Below, one piece after another: positions 16,583-23,594 of a stretch of DNA of 29,814 nt (position 1 is its first letter; each line of letters starts with the position of its first letter). Origin of the DNA: a virus. The stretch is taken from IMG/VR virus record IMGVR_UViG_3300044642_000320, positions 1 to 29,814 of that record; one strand, 5' to 3'. A program made the translations under genes and the position numbers. The notes beneath the pieces were generated by a model. That model searched no databases. It was not told the origin of the DNA and was given only the letters and a program-made list of their open reading frames with translations.

Positions 16583-16799
16583 TTTAAATAAAATGGAATC
16601 AATTGTAAGTAGTAACCCATATTTAACATGGGATGGCTGGAACGTTGTCTTTCTTGAAAAAGATGAACAAGCTAGTCTAAAAAAGAATGCAGCTTTTATT
16701 GATTCTACTTGGCACAAGAAAGTTGTGTTTGAAAATACTGGTGGAGTATGGGACATCCCAGACTCTATATTAAGGAAGGGCGATGTACAAGTTCGATGA
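16569..16799 (+). CDS. Small protein of unknown function upstream of whiB
   Basis: A 76-aa protein containing NPYLTWDGWNVVFLEKD and FIDSTWHKKVVF segments, a pattern of a small beta sheet. Small proteins of this form often occur beside whiB in actinobacteriophages, as far as I recall. No ribosome-binding site is obvious at ATG 16569; ATG 16593 is an alternative start. Overlaps whiB by 17 bases. Confidence 0.55.
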   Translation: MKVSDLNKMESIVSSNPYLTWDGWNVVFLEKDEQASLKKNAAFIDSTWHKKVVFENTGGVWDIPDSILRKGDVQVR

Positions 16800-17064
16800 A
16801 AAAGCTTTATGCCTTAATATGGATACAAATCTTTTCTTTGATCAATATGAAGAAAATCCAGAAGTTTCCAAAAAAGTAGATCTTTTGTGTATAAAGTGTC
16901 CAGCACAAAGACAGTGCTTAGCATACGGAGTTAGCAATGCTGAGTGGGGTGTTTGGGGTGGCGTTTATTTGGAGGGCGGAAAAATATCTAAAGAATTTAA
17001 TAGTCATAAAGAAAAGACTGACTGGTTTAGTATTTGGTCTGGAATAACAATGGAGGCTAAGTAA
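16783..17064 (+). CDS. whiB: WhiB-family Fe-S transcription regulator
   Basis: A 93-aa WhiB-like protein. The four cluster cysteines are C10 (ALCLN), C36 and C39 (LCIKC) and C45 (RQCLAYG), and the GVWGG turn at 56-60 is the family signature. It would bind a 4Fe-4S cluster and contact the host sigma-A subunit of RNA polymerase; WhiB is essentially limited to actinobacteria and their phages, so this fixes the host phylum. AAGGAAGGG lies just upstream of ATG. In a mycobacteriophage, a phage WhiB was shown to interfere with host septation and superinfection; whether this one does so with the nearby FtsZ is inference. Confidence 0.9.
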   Translation: MYKFDEKALCLNMDTNLFFDQYEENPEVSKKVDLLCIKCPAQRQCLAYGVSNAEWGVWGGVYLEGGKISKEFNSHKEKTDWFSIWSGITMEAK

Positions 17065-17318
17065 TGTATACAGATAAGATGAGACATGCTGTTAGATCTG
17101 TTAAGCCACCAAAAGATTTTCAAATAACTATTGCAGACTATGATCATTTCCTTGCTATCCAATTTTATGAAAGTCATTGGAGGCATTTAAATGATAATGA
17201 AAGGCTTCGTTGTATACAGTATATGACGAAAGTAAAAAATATCTTAGAGTCGTTAGGTGCGAATGTCTCACTTGACCCAATTCTAGATATCAAGTATAAT
17301 GATGAAAGACAGCTATAA
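17064..17318 (+). CDS. Small helical protein of unknown function
   Basis: An 84-aa protein with basic N-terminus (MYTDKMRHAVRSVKPPKDF) and a helical middle (FLAIQFYESHWRHLNDNERLRCIQYMTKVKNIL). TGGAGG lies 10 bases before ATG, and the ATG overlaps the whiB stop (TAATG). No motif recognised. Co-translated with whiB and followed 9 bases later by ssb. Confidence 0.6.
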   Translation: MYTDKMRHAVRSVKPPKDFQITIADYDHFLAIQFYESHWRHLNDNERLRCIQYMTKVKNILESLGANVSLDPILDIKYNDERQL

Positions 17319-17327
17319 GGAGTAAAA

Positions 17328-17738
17328 ATGGCTACAACAATTACGGTAATAGGAAACCTGGTTAAAGATCCAGAAAAGAAGGATCTTGGCTCAGGTAAAG
17401 TTCTTGCAAAGCTTCGTCTTGCAAGTACAGAAAGATTCCAAGATTCTGATGGAACTTGGAAAGATGGAGACACGGCATTTTATGATGTTGTATGTTGGAG
17501 AACTCTGGCAGAAAATGTCTCATCAAATCTTTCAAAAGGAAATAAGGTAATCGTTCATGGTAAATTAAAGTATCGTGAGTTTGATAGAAAAGATGGAACT
17601 AAGGGCAATGCCTTTGAAATTGATGCAACTGATGTTGGTCCATCACTATCAATTAAGTCTGGAACATTTAATAAGACTAGCAATGTTTCAAACTCAACAG
17701 TTTCAGTTGGAGCAGAAGAGCCTGATCCCTGGGCTTAG
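17328..17738 (+). CDS. ssb: Bacterial-type single-stranded DNA-binding protein
   Basis: A 136-aa OB-fold SSB. It begins TITVIGNLVKDPEKK, has FYDVVCWRTLAENV near 47-60 and KGNKVIVHGKLKYREF near 69-84, the usual bacterial SSB core. The C-terminal tip is EEPDPWA instead of the usual acidic -DDxxPF, so partner contacts with host proteins are probably altered. AAGGAG is 6 bases before ATG. A strong hairpin terminator follows. It may replace or compete with host SSB, and coexists with a gp32-type SSB at 1048-1698. Confidence 0.9.
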   Translation: MATTITVIGNLVKDPEKKDLGSGKVLAKLRLASTERFQDSDGTWKDGDTAFYDVVCWRTLAENVSSNLSKGNKVIVHGKLKYREFDRKDGTKGNAFEIDATDVGPSLSIKSGTFNKTSNVSNSTVSVGAEEPDPWA

Positions 17739-17742
17739 TTGG

Positions 17743-17770
17743 ATGTCCCCCCGAAAGGGGGGCATTTCAT
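17743..17770 (+). terminator. Rho-independent-type terminator after ssb
   Basis: Six C's (17747-17752) pair with six G's (17757-17762) around a GAAA tetraloop; outer bases ATG (17743-17745) and CAT (17763-17765) can pair with one bulged T. A short T-containing stretch, TTCATCTT, follows. It closes the whiB-ssb block, and a new promoter starts 2 bases later. Confidence 0.75.
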
Positions 17771-17771
17771 C

Positions 17772-17800
17772 TTGACAAAATACAAAAAGTTTGGTAGAGT
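17772..17800 (+). promoter_or_regulatory. Promoter giving a leaderless transcript for the FmdB-like gene
   Basis: Perfect TTGACA (17772-17777), a 17-base spacer and TAGAGT (17795-17800). The ATG at 17807 comes 6 bases later with no ribosome-binding site. It would drive the run of ten small genes up to 19.9 kb. Confidence 0.65.
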
Positions 17801-17806
17801 ATATTA

Positions 17807-17980
17807 ATGCCAGTATATTTATATGCATGTGAAAAGTGCGAGGACAATAAAGAGTTGGTCAAGGGTATGAATGATCCTGATCCAGAAAATTGTCCAGATT
17901 GTGGTAGCAACATTAAAAGAGTTTTTAGTGTTGGAGGAATTGCCTTTAAAGGAAAAGGCTTTTATAGTACAGGAGGATAA
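17807..17980 (+). CDS. FmdB-family zinc-ribbon protein, 57 aa
   Basis: A short frame read from the sequence: MPVYLYACEKCED with C8 and C11, then NCPDCGSNIKRVF with C29 and C32, and GGIAFKGKGFYST at the end. This C-x2-C/C-x2-C pattern plus the terminal FKGxGFY is the FmdB putative regulatory zinc-ribbon family, common in bacteria and actinophages. Its ATG lies 6 bases after a -10 box. Molecular function of the family is not established. Confidence 0.8.
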   Translation: MPVYLYACEKCEDNKELVKGMNDPDPENCPDCGSNIKRVFSVGGIAFKGKGFYSTGG

Positions 17981-17981
17981 A

Positions 17982-18251
17982 GTGTTTGGAATTAAAAAAG
18001 ATTTAATGAATGTAAATGAACATCAATATCGTGCAGTAATAAGTTTAAACAAGAATAGAACATTCTGGAAAGCTTCTGTGCAAAGAAGAATTTCTGTTAA
18101 TGAATGGGAAAAAGTTGTTTGTGGATTAAAAAATGTTAAGTTTTCTTCAAGAGAAGATGCAGAAGATGCTGCAAGAACTAAGATACAAGAACAAAAAATG
18201 CTTGATAACAATGATTTGTCTAGCATACGATATGTAATTTACGATGACTAA
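17982..18251 (+). CDS. Small protein of unknown function, 89 aa
   Basis: GTG 17982 is chosen because AGGAGG lies at 17971-17976; the in-frame ATG upstream would overlap most of the FmdB gene. The product has a beta-like first half (YRAVISLNKNRTFWKASVQRRISV) and a helical second half (SSREDAEDAARTKIQEQKML). A similar layout, with SEEEARDIAEGIEKE, is seen in the 55-aa protein at 29318. No family recognised. Confidence 0.6.
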   Translation: MFGIKKDLMNVNEHQYRAVISLNKNRTFWKASVQRRISVNEWEKVVCGLKNVKFSSREDAEDAARTKIQEQKMLDNNDLSSIRYVIYDD

Positions 18252-18396
18252 AGGATTTCAGTATGACTTATTTTCAGAAGAATGGTCTTTTGAATGCGGT
18301 GCATGTGGCACTGAGCTATATGCTCCTACCAAGAAACACATGGAAGGAAACTTCTGGATCCATACTCACTCCAAAGAATGCATTGGTGGATGGTAA
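18244..18396 (+). CDS. Small zinc-finger-like protein, 50 aa
   Basis: A short frame starting at ATG 18244, overlapping the previous gene by 8 bases and ending in TAATG, where the next gene begins. FECGACGTELYAP (C18, C21) and WIHTHSKEC (H40, H42, C46) make a plausible Cys/His zinc site. No family recognised, but overlap on both sides and the zinc pattern support a real gene. Confidence 0.6.
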   Translation: MTKGFQYDLFSEEWSFECGACGTELYAPTKKHMEGNFWIHTHSKECIGGW

Positions 18397-18662
18397 TGAA
18401 TAAAGAAGAACTTGAAGAAGCACTTTCCTATATAGATGAAGAAGTTATGGTAATGGATGGTTTTGAAGAAGCATTTATAGGACTGTCCTTAAGATGTGGT
18501 CAGCCAACTCTTGCAACATACTCTTGGCAAAAAATGGTAGATGTTTTGATGGACAGAGATGGTATGGAGTATGAAGAGGCAGTAGAATATATCTCTTATA
18601 ACTGTCTTGGTGCTTGGATGGGTGAACTTACTCCAGTCATAGTATTACCTCTGGAGTTCTAA
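18396..18662 (+). CDS. Conserved phage protein of unknown function, 88 aa
   Basis: The start is set at ATG 18396 in the TAATG overlap, not at the frame opening at 18378. The sequence MDGFEEAFIGLSLRCGQPTLATYSWQ and RDGMEYEEAVEYISYNCLGAWMGE is of a type frequently seen in phages of many hosts; the function is unknown. It is acidic and has no membrane segment. Confidence 0.7.
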   Translation: MNKEELEEALSYIDEEVMVMDGFEEAFIGLSLRCGQPTLATYSWQKMVDVLMDRDGMEYEEAVEYISYNCLGAWMGELTPVIVLPLEF

Positions 18663-18841
18663 TGTCGTTGGTTGCAAAGATTAAAGAAATGTTAAAAGAA
18701 TATCAAGAAGAAAATGGAACTCTTGATGATAAAGAATATGAAAAACTATTTGTACACCTATACTTACAGCACGAAGATGAGTATTTAAAACAAAGAGTTA
18801 GTTCTATTAGATCAGACGGAAAAAGTAGGAATTATAGATGA
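18662..18841 (+). CDS. Small charged helical protein, 59 aa
   Basis: A short frame from ATG 18662 (overlapping the previous stop as TAATG) to TGA 18839-18841, which overlaps the next ATG. The product is highly charged and helical (IKEMLKEYQEENGTLDDKEYEKLF), ending in a basic tail (SDGKSRNYR). No family recognised. Confidence 0.6.
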   Translation: MSLVAKIKEMLKEYQEENGTLDDKEYEKLFVHLYLQHEDEYLKQRVSSIRSDGKSRNYR

Positions 18842-19119
18842 AAGTTAGAATAAGCAAAAGAGAGTATTCAAACTATATTGAAAAAGATACAGACCTTGCA
18901 CTTGCAGCAGACATGGCTATTAAAGTTATAAAGTCAAATCCAATGGTTGTTGGTGAGCCAGTTGCTGAAGTCAGTCCTGGCTGCCCTATGGGATACGCTA
19001 GTCCAAAAGTAATTTTACACTATGATATTATTAGTCCTAGTATCTTTGATAAGTTTAAGATGTTTTTAACAAAGACTTCTTTAAACGATGTTGTTAAAGA
19101 AATTAAGGGAGCAGTTTAA
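18838..19119 (+). CDS. Small protein of unknown function, 93 aa
   Basis: Basic N-terminus (MKVRISKREY), then a helix (DLALAADMAIKVIKSNP) and a loop with GCPMGYASPK, ending in a basic amphipathic stretch. ATG overlaps the preceding stop (ATGA). No motif recognised. Confidence 0.55.
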   Translation: MKVRISKREYSNYIEKDTDLALAADMAIKVIKSNPMVVGEPVAEVSPGCPMGYASPKVILHYDIISPSIFDKFKMFLTKTSLNDVVKEIKGAV

Positions 19120-19120
19120 A

Positions 19121-19363
19121 ATGGAATTTGAATTATATCATGAAAAAGATGCTGGACCAATAGTTCGATGGTTTGCAAATAAAATGTTAAGTATATTACA
19201 CAAGGTTGAAAAGCCCTTATATGACTATGCAGATATGTATACAGCAGTATGGGACGACTATGAAGATGAAAGTGATCTTGCTGAGCCACACAACCAAATG
19301 GGTATTTTTGATAACTTAGAAACCTTGCCACAGTTTGAGCGACTAACAGAAGATTTAATTTAA
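19121..19363 (+). CDS. Small acidic protein of unknown function, 80 aa
   Basis: Start set at ATG 19121, because AAGGGAGC lies about 10 bases upstream; the frame opens earlier inside the previous gene. The middle has an amphipathic helix (GPIVRWFANKMLSILHKVEKPLYDYADMY), then a strongly acidic stretch (WDDYEDESDLAEPH). No family recognised. Confidence 0.55.
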   Translation: MEFELYHEKDAGPIVRWFANKMLSILHKVEKPLYDYADMYTAVWDDYEDESDLAEPHNQMGIFDNLETLPQFERLTEDLI

Positions 19364-19560
19364 TGTGTGATGATGTTTATTATTATAAAGATCGTGTAAG
19401 AGAGTTAGAGTCAATCAATAGTTTTATTAAAAGTAACACTTTGCTTTCCTTGCAAAGTAAAATAGAATATGTTAGAGATGAACGAGCTAATGCTGGTCTT
19501 CCAGTACATGGAATTTCTATGGCTCTTGAAATAGTTAGGACAATGTTAAATGAAAAATAA
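19363..19560 (+). CDS. Small helical protein, 65 aa
   Basis: A coiled-coil-like helix (YYYKDRVRELESINSFIKSNTLLSLQSKIEYVRDERA) followed by GLPVHGISMALEIVRTML. The ATG overlaps the previous stop (TAATG). It overlaps the next gene by 11 bases. No family recognised. Confidence 0.55.
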   Translation: MCDDVYYYKDRVRELESINSFIKSNTLLSLQSKIEYVRDERANAGLPVHGISMALEIVRTMLNEK

Positions 19561-19771
19561 AGAAATAAAAAAAGATGATAGAACGATTGTCTATGAAAGC
19601 AAAATGTATACTGTGGATGAATTTGTTTCTAAGTATTCACACGCACTAGCCTCTTACTTGCTTAGTAGGCAGCTTGGAGACAAGAGTAAAAAGTCACACA
19701 TAGTTGATCTTGCAGTAGAGAATGCTTCTTTTGCAGAATCTTTATATATTGGAATGGATAGTTTTAGTTGA
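19550..19771 (+). CDS. Small protein of unknown function, 73 aa
   Basis: Lys-rich start (MKNKEIKKDDRT), then a strand and helices (YTVDEFVSKYSHALASYLLSRQL). No motif or membrane segment. It is co-translated with neighbours on both sides through overlaps. Confidence 0.55.
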   Translation: MKNKEIKKDDRTIVYESKMYTVDEFVSKYSHALASYLLSRQLGDKSKKSHIVDLAVENASFAESLYIGMDSFS

Positions 19772-19914
19772 TGTTTTTAACAAAGATGATTAGGTTTGCA
19801 GAAAAAATTGGCATGGATGTAGATGAACTTATGGAAATGACAGTATTAGATGCGATCATGAAAATAGAAGAAACTAGAGACATGTGGGCAGATTTAAGAA
19901 AAGAAATTGGATAG
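19771..19914 (+). CDS. Short helical protein directly before ftsZ, 47 aa
   Basis: A short frame from ATG 19771 (overlapping the previous TGA) to TAG 19912-19914. The product is one amphipathic helical region with a Met-rich middle (GMDVDELMEMTVLDAIMK). It ends 21 bases before the ftsZ start codon and just before the ftsZ -10 box. No family recognised. Confidence 0.5.
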   Translation: MFLTKMIRFAEKIGMDVDELMEMTVLDAIMKIEETRDMWADLRKEIG

Positions 19915-19923
19915 TCTTTAAGG

Positions 19924-19929
19924 TATAAT
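19924..19929 (+). promoter_or_regulatory. -10 box placing a leaderless start at the ftsZ GTG
   Basis: A perfect TATAAT lies 6 bases before the ftsZ GTG start codon, and no ribosome-binding site precedes that codon. A clear -35 box at the usual distance was not found, so strength is uncertain. It would uncouple ftsZ and the operon behind it from the upstream small genes. Confidence 0.5.
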
Positions 19930-19935
19930 TGAATA

Positions 19936-20871
19936 GTGAGTTCTTTAATAGATATAAAAGTAGTTGGTTGTGGTGGCGGTGGAATAAACGCTGTAGATAG
20001 CATGATCTTGTCTGGACTATCTGGAGTTGAATTCATTGCAGTCAATACTGACGTTCAAGCATTAATGCCAAGTTTGGCAGATGTTAAAATTGATATTGGA
20101 AGAGATAGAACTGGTGGTCTTGGTGCTGGAGCAGATCCAAATATTGGAAGACTTTCAGCAAAAGATAGCATAAATGAAATTTCTGAAGTTGTTACAGGAG
20201 CAGATGTTGTTTTTGTTACTGCTGGAATGGGTGGCGGAACTGGAACTGGGTCTGCACCTATTGTTGCCAACTGTGCTAAAAAGGCTGGAGCCCTTACTGT
20301 AGGCGTTGTAACTACCCCATTTGGGTTTGAGGGCAAGAAGCGTATGAATAATGCCTTAGAGGGAATTAATAATTTTAGTAAGGAAGTTGACACACTAATT
20401 GTTATTCCAAATGAAAATCTCATTTCTATGCTTGATCCAGATATTTCTATGGAAGAAGCCTTTAAAGAAGCTGACAATGTTTTATTAAAAGCTGTAGCAG
20501 GAGTGTCAGATTTAATTACAACCCCTGGTCAAATCAACATTGACTTTGCAGATATAAAAAGAGTTATGAAAAATGCTGGAGCAGCCTTTATGGGGATTGG
20601 GTATGCAGATGGCGAGGATCGTGCAGAGATTGCAGGTAATGAAGCAATAACCAGTCCAATTTTAGACGTAAATCTTAATGGTGCAACTGGAGTTTTGATT
20701 TCAATTGCATCATCTGGACAAATTAAAATGCAAGAAGTTAATAAGATCGCATCACTTGTTTCTGAAAAAGCCCATGAAGACGCTGACATTATATTTGGAA
20801 CAGTCTTAGATGAAGATCTTGAGGATGGTATTTTAGTAACTGTTATAGCGACAGGCTTTATAAATGAATGA
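19936..20871 (+). CDS. ftsZ: Phage-encoded FtsZ, complete GTPase core without C-terminal tail
   Basis: A 311-aa bacterial-type FtsZ, the tubulin-like division GTPase. N-terminal KVVGCGGGGINAV at 8-20 and VNTDVQAL at 37-44 form the nucleotide pocket; GMGGGTGTGSAP at 97-108 is the tubulin signature; NIDFAD at 201-206 is the T7 loop with both catalytic acids, so filament formation and GTP hydrolysis should be possible. It runs through the last strand of the globular domain (VTVIATGF) and then stops after NE. The linker and conserved C-terminal peptide, which bind SepF, FtsA or similar anchors in bacteria, are absent. It is not PhuZ-like: it aligns with ordinary actinobacterial FtsZ. It may poison or remodel the host Z-ring, or form phage filaments. 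The gene overlaps the next one by 8 bases. Confidence 0.92.
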   Translation: MSSLIDIKVVGCGGGGINAVDSMILSGLSGVEFIAVNTDVQALMPSLADVKIDIGRDRTGGLGAGADPNIGRLSAKDSINEISEVVTGADVVFVTAGMGGGTGTGSAPIVANCAKKAGALTVGVVTTPFGFEGKKRMNNALEGINNFSKEVDTLIVIPNENLISMLDPDISMEEAFKEADNVLLKAVAGVSDLITTPGQINIDFADIKRVMKNAGAAFMGIGYADGEDRAEIAGNEAITSPILDVNLNGATGVLISIASSGQIKMQEVNKIASLVSEKAHEDADIIFGTVLDEDLEDGILVTVIATGFINE

Positions 20872-21511
20872 CATTCAGTGGACCTTTGGAATCATAACTG
20901 TATATGAAGATAAGCAAAGGCTTCAAGAGATTATAGAGAGCATTCGTAATCTTAATATCCCAGAATATGAAATACTATTTGTTGGTGGTGGAGACAGCTC
21001 TGGTATTGATGGAGAAGATGTTAGAAAGATTGACTTTGATGAATCAGTTAAAGAAAGATGGATTACAAGAAAAAAGAATATACTTGTAAAAGAAGCTAGG
21101 TATGACAATATAGTTTTAATGCATGACTATCATATCTTTGATAAAGACTGGTATAAAAACTTTGTTGAATTTGGAACTGATTGGGAAATTTGTTCTTGCC
21201 CACAATATTTAATTACTGGATCAAGAAATCCTATGGACTGGTCTCTTTGGGATAAGCCAGGTCACGGAAGAGCCTGGTCTTTAGACTACAACGATTGGTC
21301 TCAAACTCAGTATATGTACATCTCTGGTGGATTCTTTATGGTCAAGCGTCATGTAATGATTGAAGAACCACTTGATGAAAGTCGTGGATGGAATGAAGAA
21401 GAAGATGTTGAATGGTCTTACAGGGTAAGAGATAAGTATGTTATGAAGTGCAATGGTAAAAGTATTGTTAGACATAACAAGTGGCATAGACATGCAGGTC
21501 CACAAAGATGA
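20864..21511 (+). CDS. GT2-like glycosyltransferase
   Basis: A 215-aa protein with a family-2-type glycosyltransferase layout: FGIITVYEDKQRLQEIIESI at about 8-27, YEILFVGGGDSS near 35-46, an acidic/aromatic MHDYHIFDKDW in the DxD position near 86-96, and YISGGFFMVKRHVMIEEPLDE ... EEEDVEWSYRVRD near 146-188, which holds the ED-type acceptor motif. It likely transfers a sugar to DNA, phage surface or host surface polymers. It is coupled to ftsZ by an 8-base overlap, and to the next gene by 4 bases. Confidence 0.65.
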   Translation: MNDIQWTFGIITVYEDKQRLQEIIESIRNLNIPEYEILFVGGGDSSGIDGEDVRKIDFDESVKERWITRKKNILVKEARYDNIVLMHDYHIFDKDWYKNFVEFGTDWEICSCPQYLITGSRNPMDWSLWDKPGHGRAWSLDYNDWSQTQYMYISGGFFMVKRHVMIEEPLDESRGWNEEEDVEWSYRVRDKYVMKCNGKSIVRHNKWHRHAGPQR

Positions 21512-22887
21512 GTAATAAGTTAGTTATATTTGATTTAGATGGTGTGCTAATTGATTCAAAAGATTTACACTACAAAGCTCTTAACAATGCATTAGAAAAA
21601 GTTGATCCTAAATATAAAATATCATATCAAGAGCATCTGTCAAAATATGATGGTTTAAATACTAAGAAAAAACTTTCTATGCTTACTCAAGAAAAAGGGC
21701 TGCCACAAGACTCTCATAATAAAGTATGGAAAGATAAGCAAGAAGAAACTTTCTTAATGCTTGAAAATCTTCCAGTAAATACTAAAGCTATAAATATTAT
21801 GATGTATCTAAAATCTGAAGGTTGGAAAATTGCCATAGCATCTAATAGTATTAGAGAGACTATCATAAAGTCTTTGCATGGAATCCAGGTGCTTCATTTA
21901 GTAGATTACATTGTTAGCAATGAGGATGTTTGGCATCCAAAGCCACACCCAGAAATGTACTGGAAGTGCATGGTGGCATTAGATGCATTTCCAAAAGATA
22001 CAATAATTATAGAAGACTCTCACATTGGGAGGCAAGGAGCTTTGAATTCTGGAGCAAACCTGTACCCAGTTAAAGATTCCTATGATCTTAATGATACAAT
22101 ATTCATAGAGTTTATAGAAAAATTTGAAAAGAAAGAGAGAACTGGACAAGTGCCTTGGAAAAATAAAGAGATGAATGTCCTTATACCTATGGCTGGTGCA
22201 GGTTCAAGATTTTCACAAGCAGGTTATACATTTCCAAAGCCATTGATTGAAGTTCATGGTAAGCCAATGATCCAGGTAATTGTTGAAAATCTTAACATTG
22301 ATGCACACTATATCTTCTTAGTACAAAAAGATCATTATGAAAAATATAATCTTAAGCAACTTCTTAACCTTATTGCTCCAGACTGCGACATAGTTATTGT
22401 TGATGGAATGACTGAGGGTGCTGCTTGTACAACCTTACTTGCTCAAGAGCTTATCAATAACGAAAAGCCACTTCTAATGGCTAACTCTGATCAGTATGTG
22501 GAATGGGACTCCAACGAAGCACTGTATGAGTTTGGTGCTAGCAATATAGACGGTGGAATACTTTCGTTTAAAGCAACTCATCCAAAGTGGTCTTTTGCAA
22601 AAGTTGGGGAAGATGGTTTTGTTTCAGAGGTAGCAGAAAAGAATCCAATTTCTGATAATGCAACAGTTGGTATATACTACTGGAAACACGGGTCTGATTA
22701 CGTTAAGTATGCAAATCAAATGATTGATAAAAACATTAGAACTAATAATGAATTTTATGTTTGCCCTGTTTTTAATGAAGCAATTGAAGATGGAAAAAAG
22801 GTAAGATTGAAAACTATTGATAAGATGTGGGGAATTGGAACCCCTGAAGACTTAAATTACTTTTTAGAAAATAACAAGGAGATATAA
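21508..22887 (+). CDS. Fusion of HAD phosphatase and sugar nucleotidyltransferase
   Basis: A 459-aa bifunctional protein. Residues 1 to about 210 are a HAD-superfamily phosphatase: VIFDLDGVLIDS with D9 and D11, and IIEDSHIG near 170. From residue 222 a nucleotidyltransferase begins: MNVLIPMAGAGSRFSQAGYTFPKPLIEVHGKPMI (G-x-G-x-R-F and K-P signature), followed by ANSDQYVEWD, the metal-binding Asp region. A likely route is sugar phosphate to sugar phosphate to NDP-sugar, feeding the glycosyltransferases on both sides. The start overlaps the previous stop (ATGA). Confidence 0.8.
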   Translation: MSNKLVIFDLDGVLIDSKDLHYKALNNALEKVDPKYKISYQEHLSKYDGLNTKKKLSMLTQEKGLPQDSHNKVWKDKQEETFLMLENLPVNTKAINIMMYLKSEGWKIAIASNSIRETIIKSLHGIQVLHLVDYIVSNEDVWHPKPHPEMYWKCMVALDAFPKDTIIIEDSHIGRQGALNSGANLYPVKDSYDLNDTIFIEFIEKFEKKERTGQVPWKNKEMNVLIPMAGAGSRFSQAGYTFPKPLIEVHGKPMIQVIVENLNIDAHYIFLVQKDHYEKYNLKQLLNLIAPDCDIVIVDGMTEGAACTTLLAQELINNEKPLLMANSDQYVEWDSNEALYEFGASNIDGGILSFKATHPKWSFAKVGEDGFVSEVAEKNPISDNATVGIYYWKHGSDYVKYANQMIDKNIRTNNEFYVCPVFNEAIEDGKKVRLKTIDKMWGIGTPEDLNYFLENNKEI

Positions 22888-23594
22888 TGGAAAAAGGTAA
22901 GAAAGACTATTTAAAAATGCAAAACGATTACTATGATGAATATGCTGCTAAGTGGTCTTTGGATTTTAGAGATCCAGTAGTTGGATCATATGATGCTCAT
23001 AATAATTGGAAAGATTATGATGAGTTTCTTTTTAAAGATTTTGACACCTCTGGCTTAGTAGCACTAGATTATGGATGTGGTCCAGGAAGAAACATTGTAA
23101 AATTTAATAGCAAGTTTGAAAGAATTGATGGAGTAGACATTTCAGATGTTAACCTAGAAAAGGCTAGAGTTAATTTACAGCATAATAATATAGAAATTCC
23201 AAACCTGTATGTAACTTCTGGAGATAATCTATCAATGATTGAAGATGATGTTTATGATGTAATGTTTGCAGTAATTTGTTTCCAGCATATTTGTGTTCAC
23301 GATGTTAGATTTAACATTCTTAAAGAAGCTTACCGTGTTCTTAAAGATGGTGGAAAGCTTTGCTTCCAGATGGGATTTGGTGGAAAAGAAGGTATTCCAA
23401 CGGCTGGATATTATGATAATCTTTATGATGCTGCAAGTACAAATGGTCATTCAGATGTTAGCGTTACTAATGAAGATGAGTTAATTGATGATTTAGTTAA
23501 CAAAATTGCATTTAAAAATTATAAGTCTGACATTAGACCAACTGGTCCAGGAGACAATCATAAAAATTGGATTTGGGTTCAGGTTGAAAAATGA
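22887..23594 (+). CDS. Class I SAM-dependent methyltransferase
   Basis: A 235-aa Rossmann-fold methyltransferase. ALDYGCGPGRNIVKF at about 59-73 is motif I, IDGVDISDVNLEKA near 79-92 is motif II, and VYDVMFAVICFQHI near 115-128 is the post-II acidic strand. No target-recognition domain for DNA is visible, so a small-molecule or sugar substrate is more likely than DNA, in keeping with the sugar genes around it. The ATG overlaps the previous stop (TAATG), with AAGGAG before it. Confidence 0.8.
   Translation: MEKGKKDYLKMQNDYYDEYAAKWSLDFRDPVVGSYDAHNNWKDYDEFLFKDFDTSGLVALDYGCGPGRNIVKFNSKFERIDGVDISDVNLEKARVNLQHNNIEIPNLYVTSGDNLSMIEDDVYDVMFAVICFQHICVHDVRFNILKEAYRVLKDGGKLCFQMGFGGKEGIPTAGYYDNLYDAASTNGHSDVSVTNEDELIDDLVNKIAFKNYKSDIRPTGPGDNHKNWIWVQVEK

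Noticed and set aside
19936-20871. PhuZ-type phage tubulin
   Set aside because: The sequence follows ordinary bacterial FtsZ throughout, including GMGGGTGTGSAP and NIDFAD, and lacks the acidic C-terminal tail typical of PhuZ.
19936-20871. Host chromosome segment rather than phage
   Set aside because: Terminase, holin-like and endolysin genes, the phage-type replication set, and uninterrupted + strand overlaps on both sides of ftsZ argue for a phage. A host ftsZ would normally sit with ftsQ, sepF or murC-type genes and carry a C-terminal tail.
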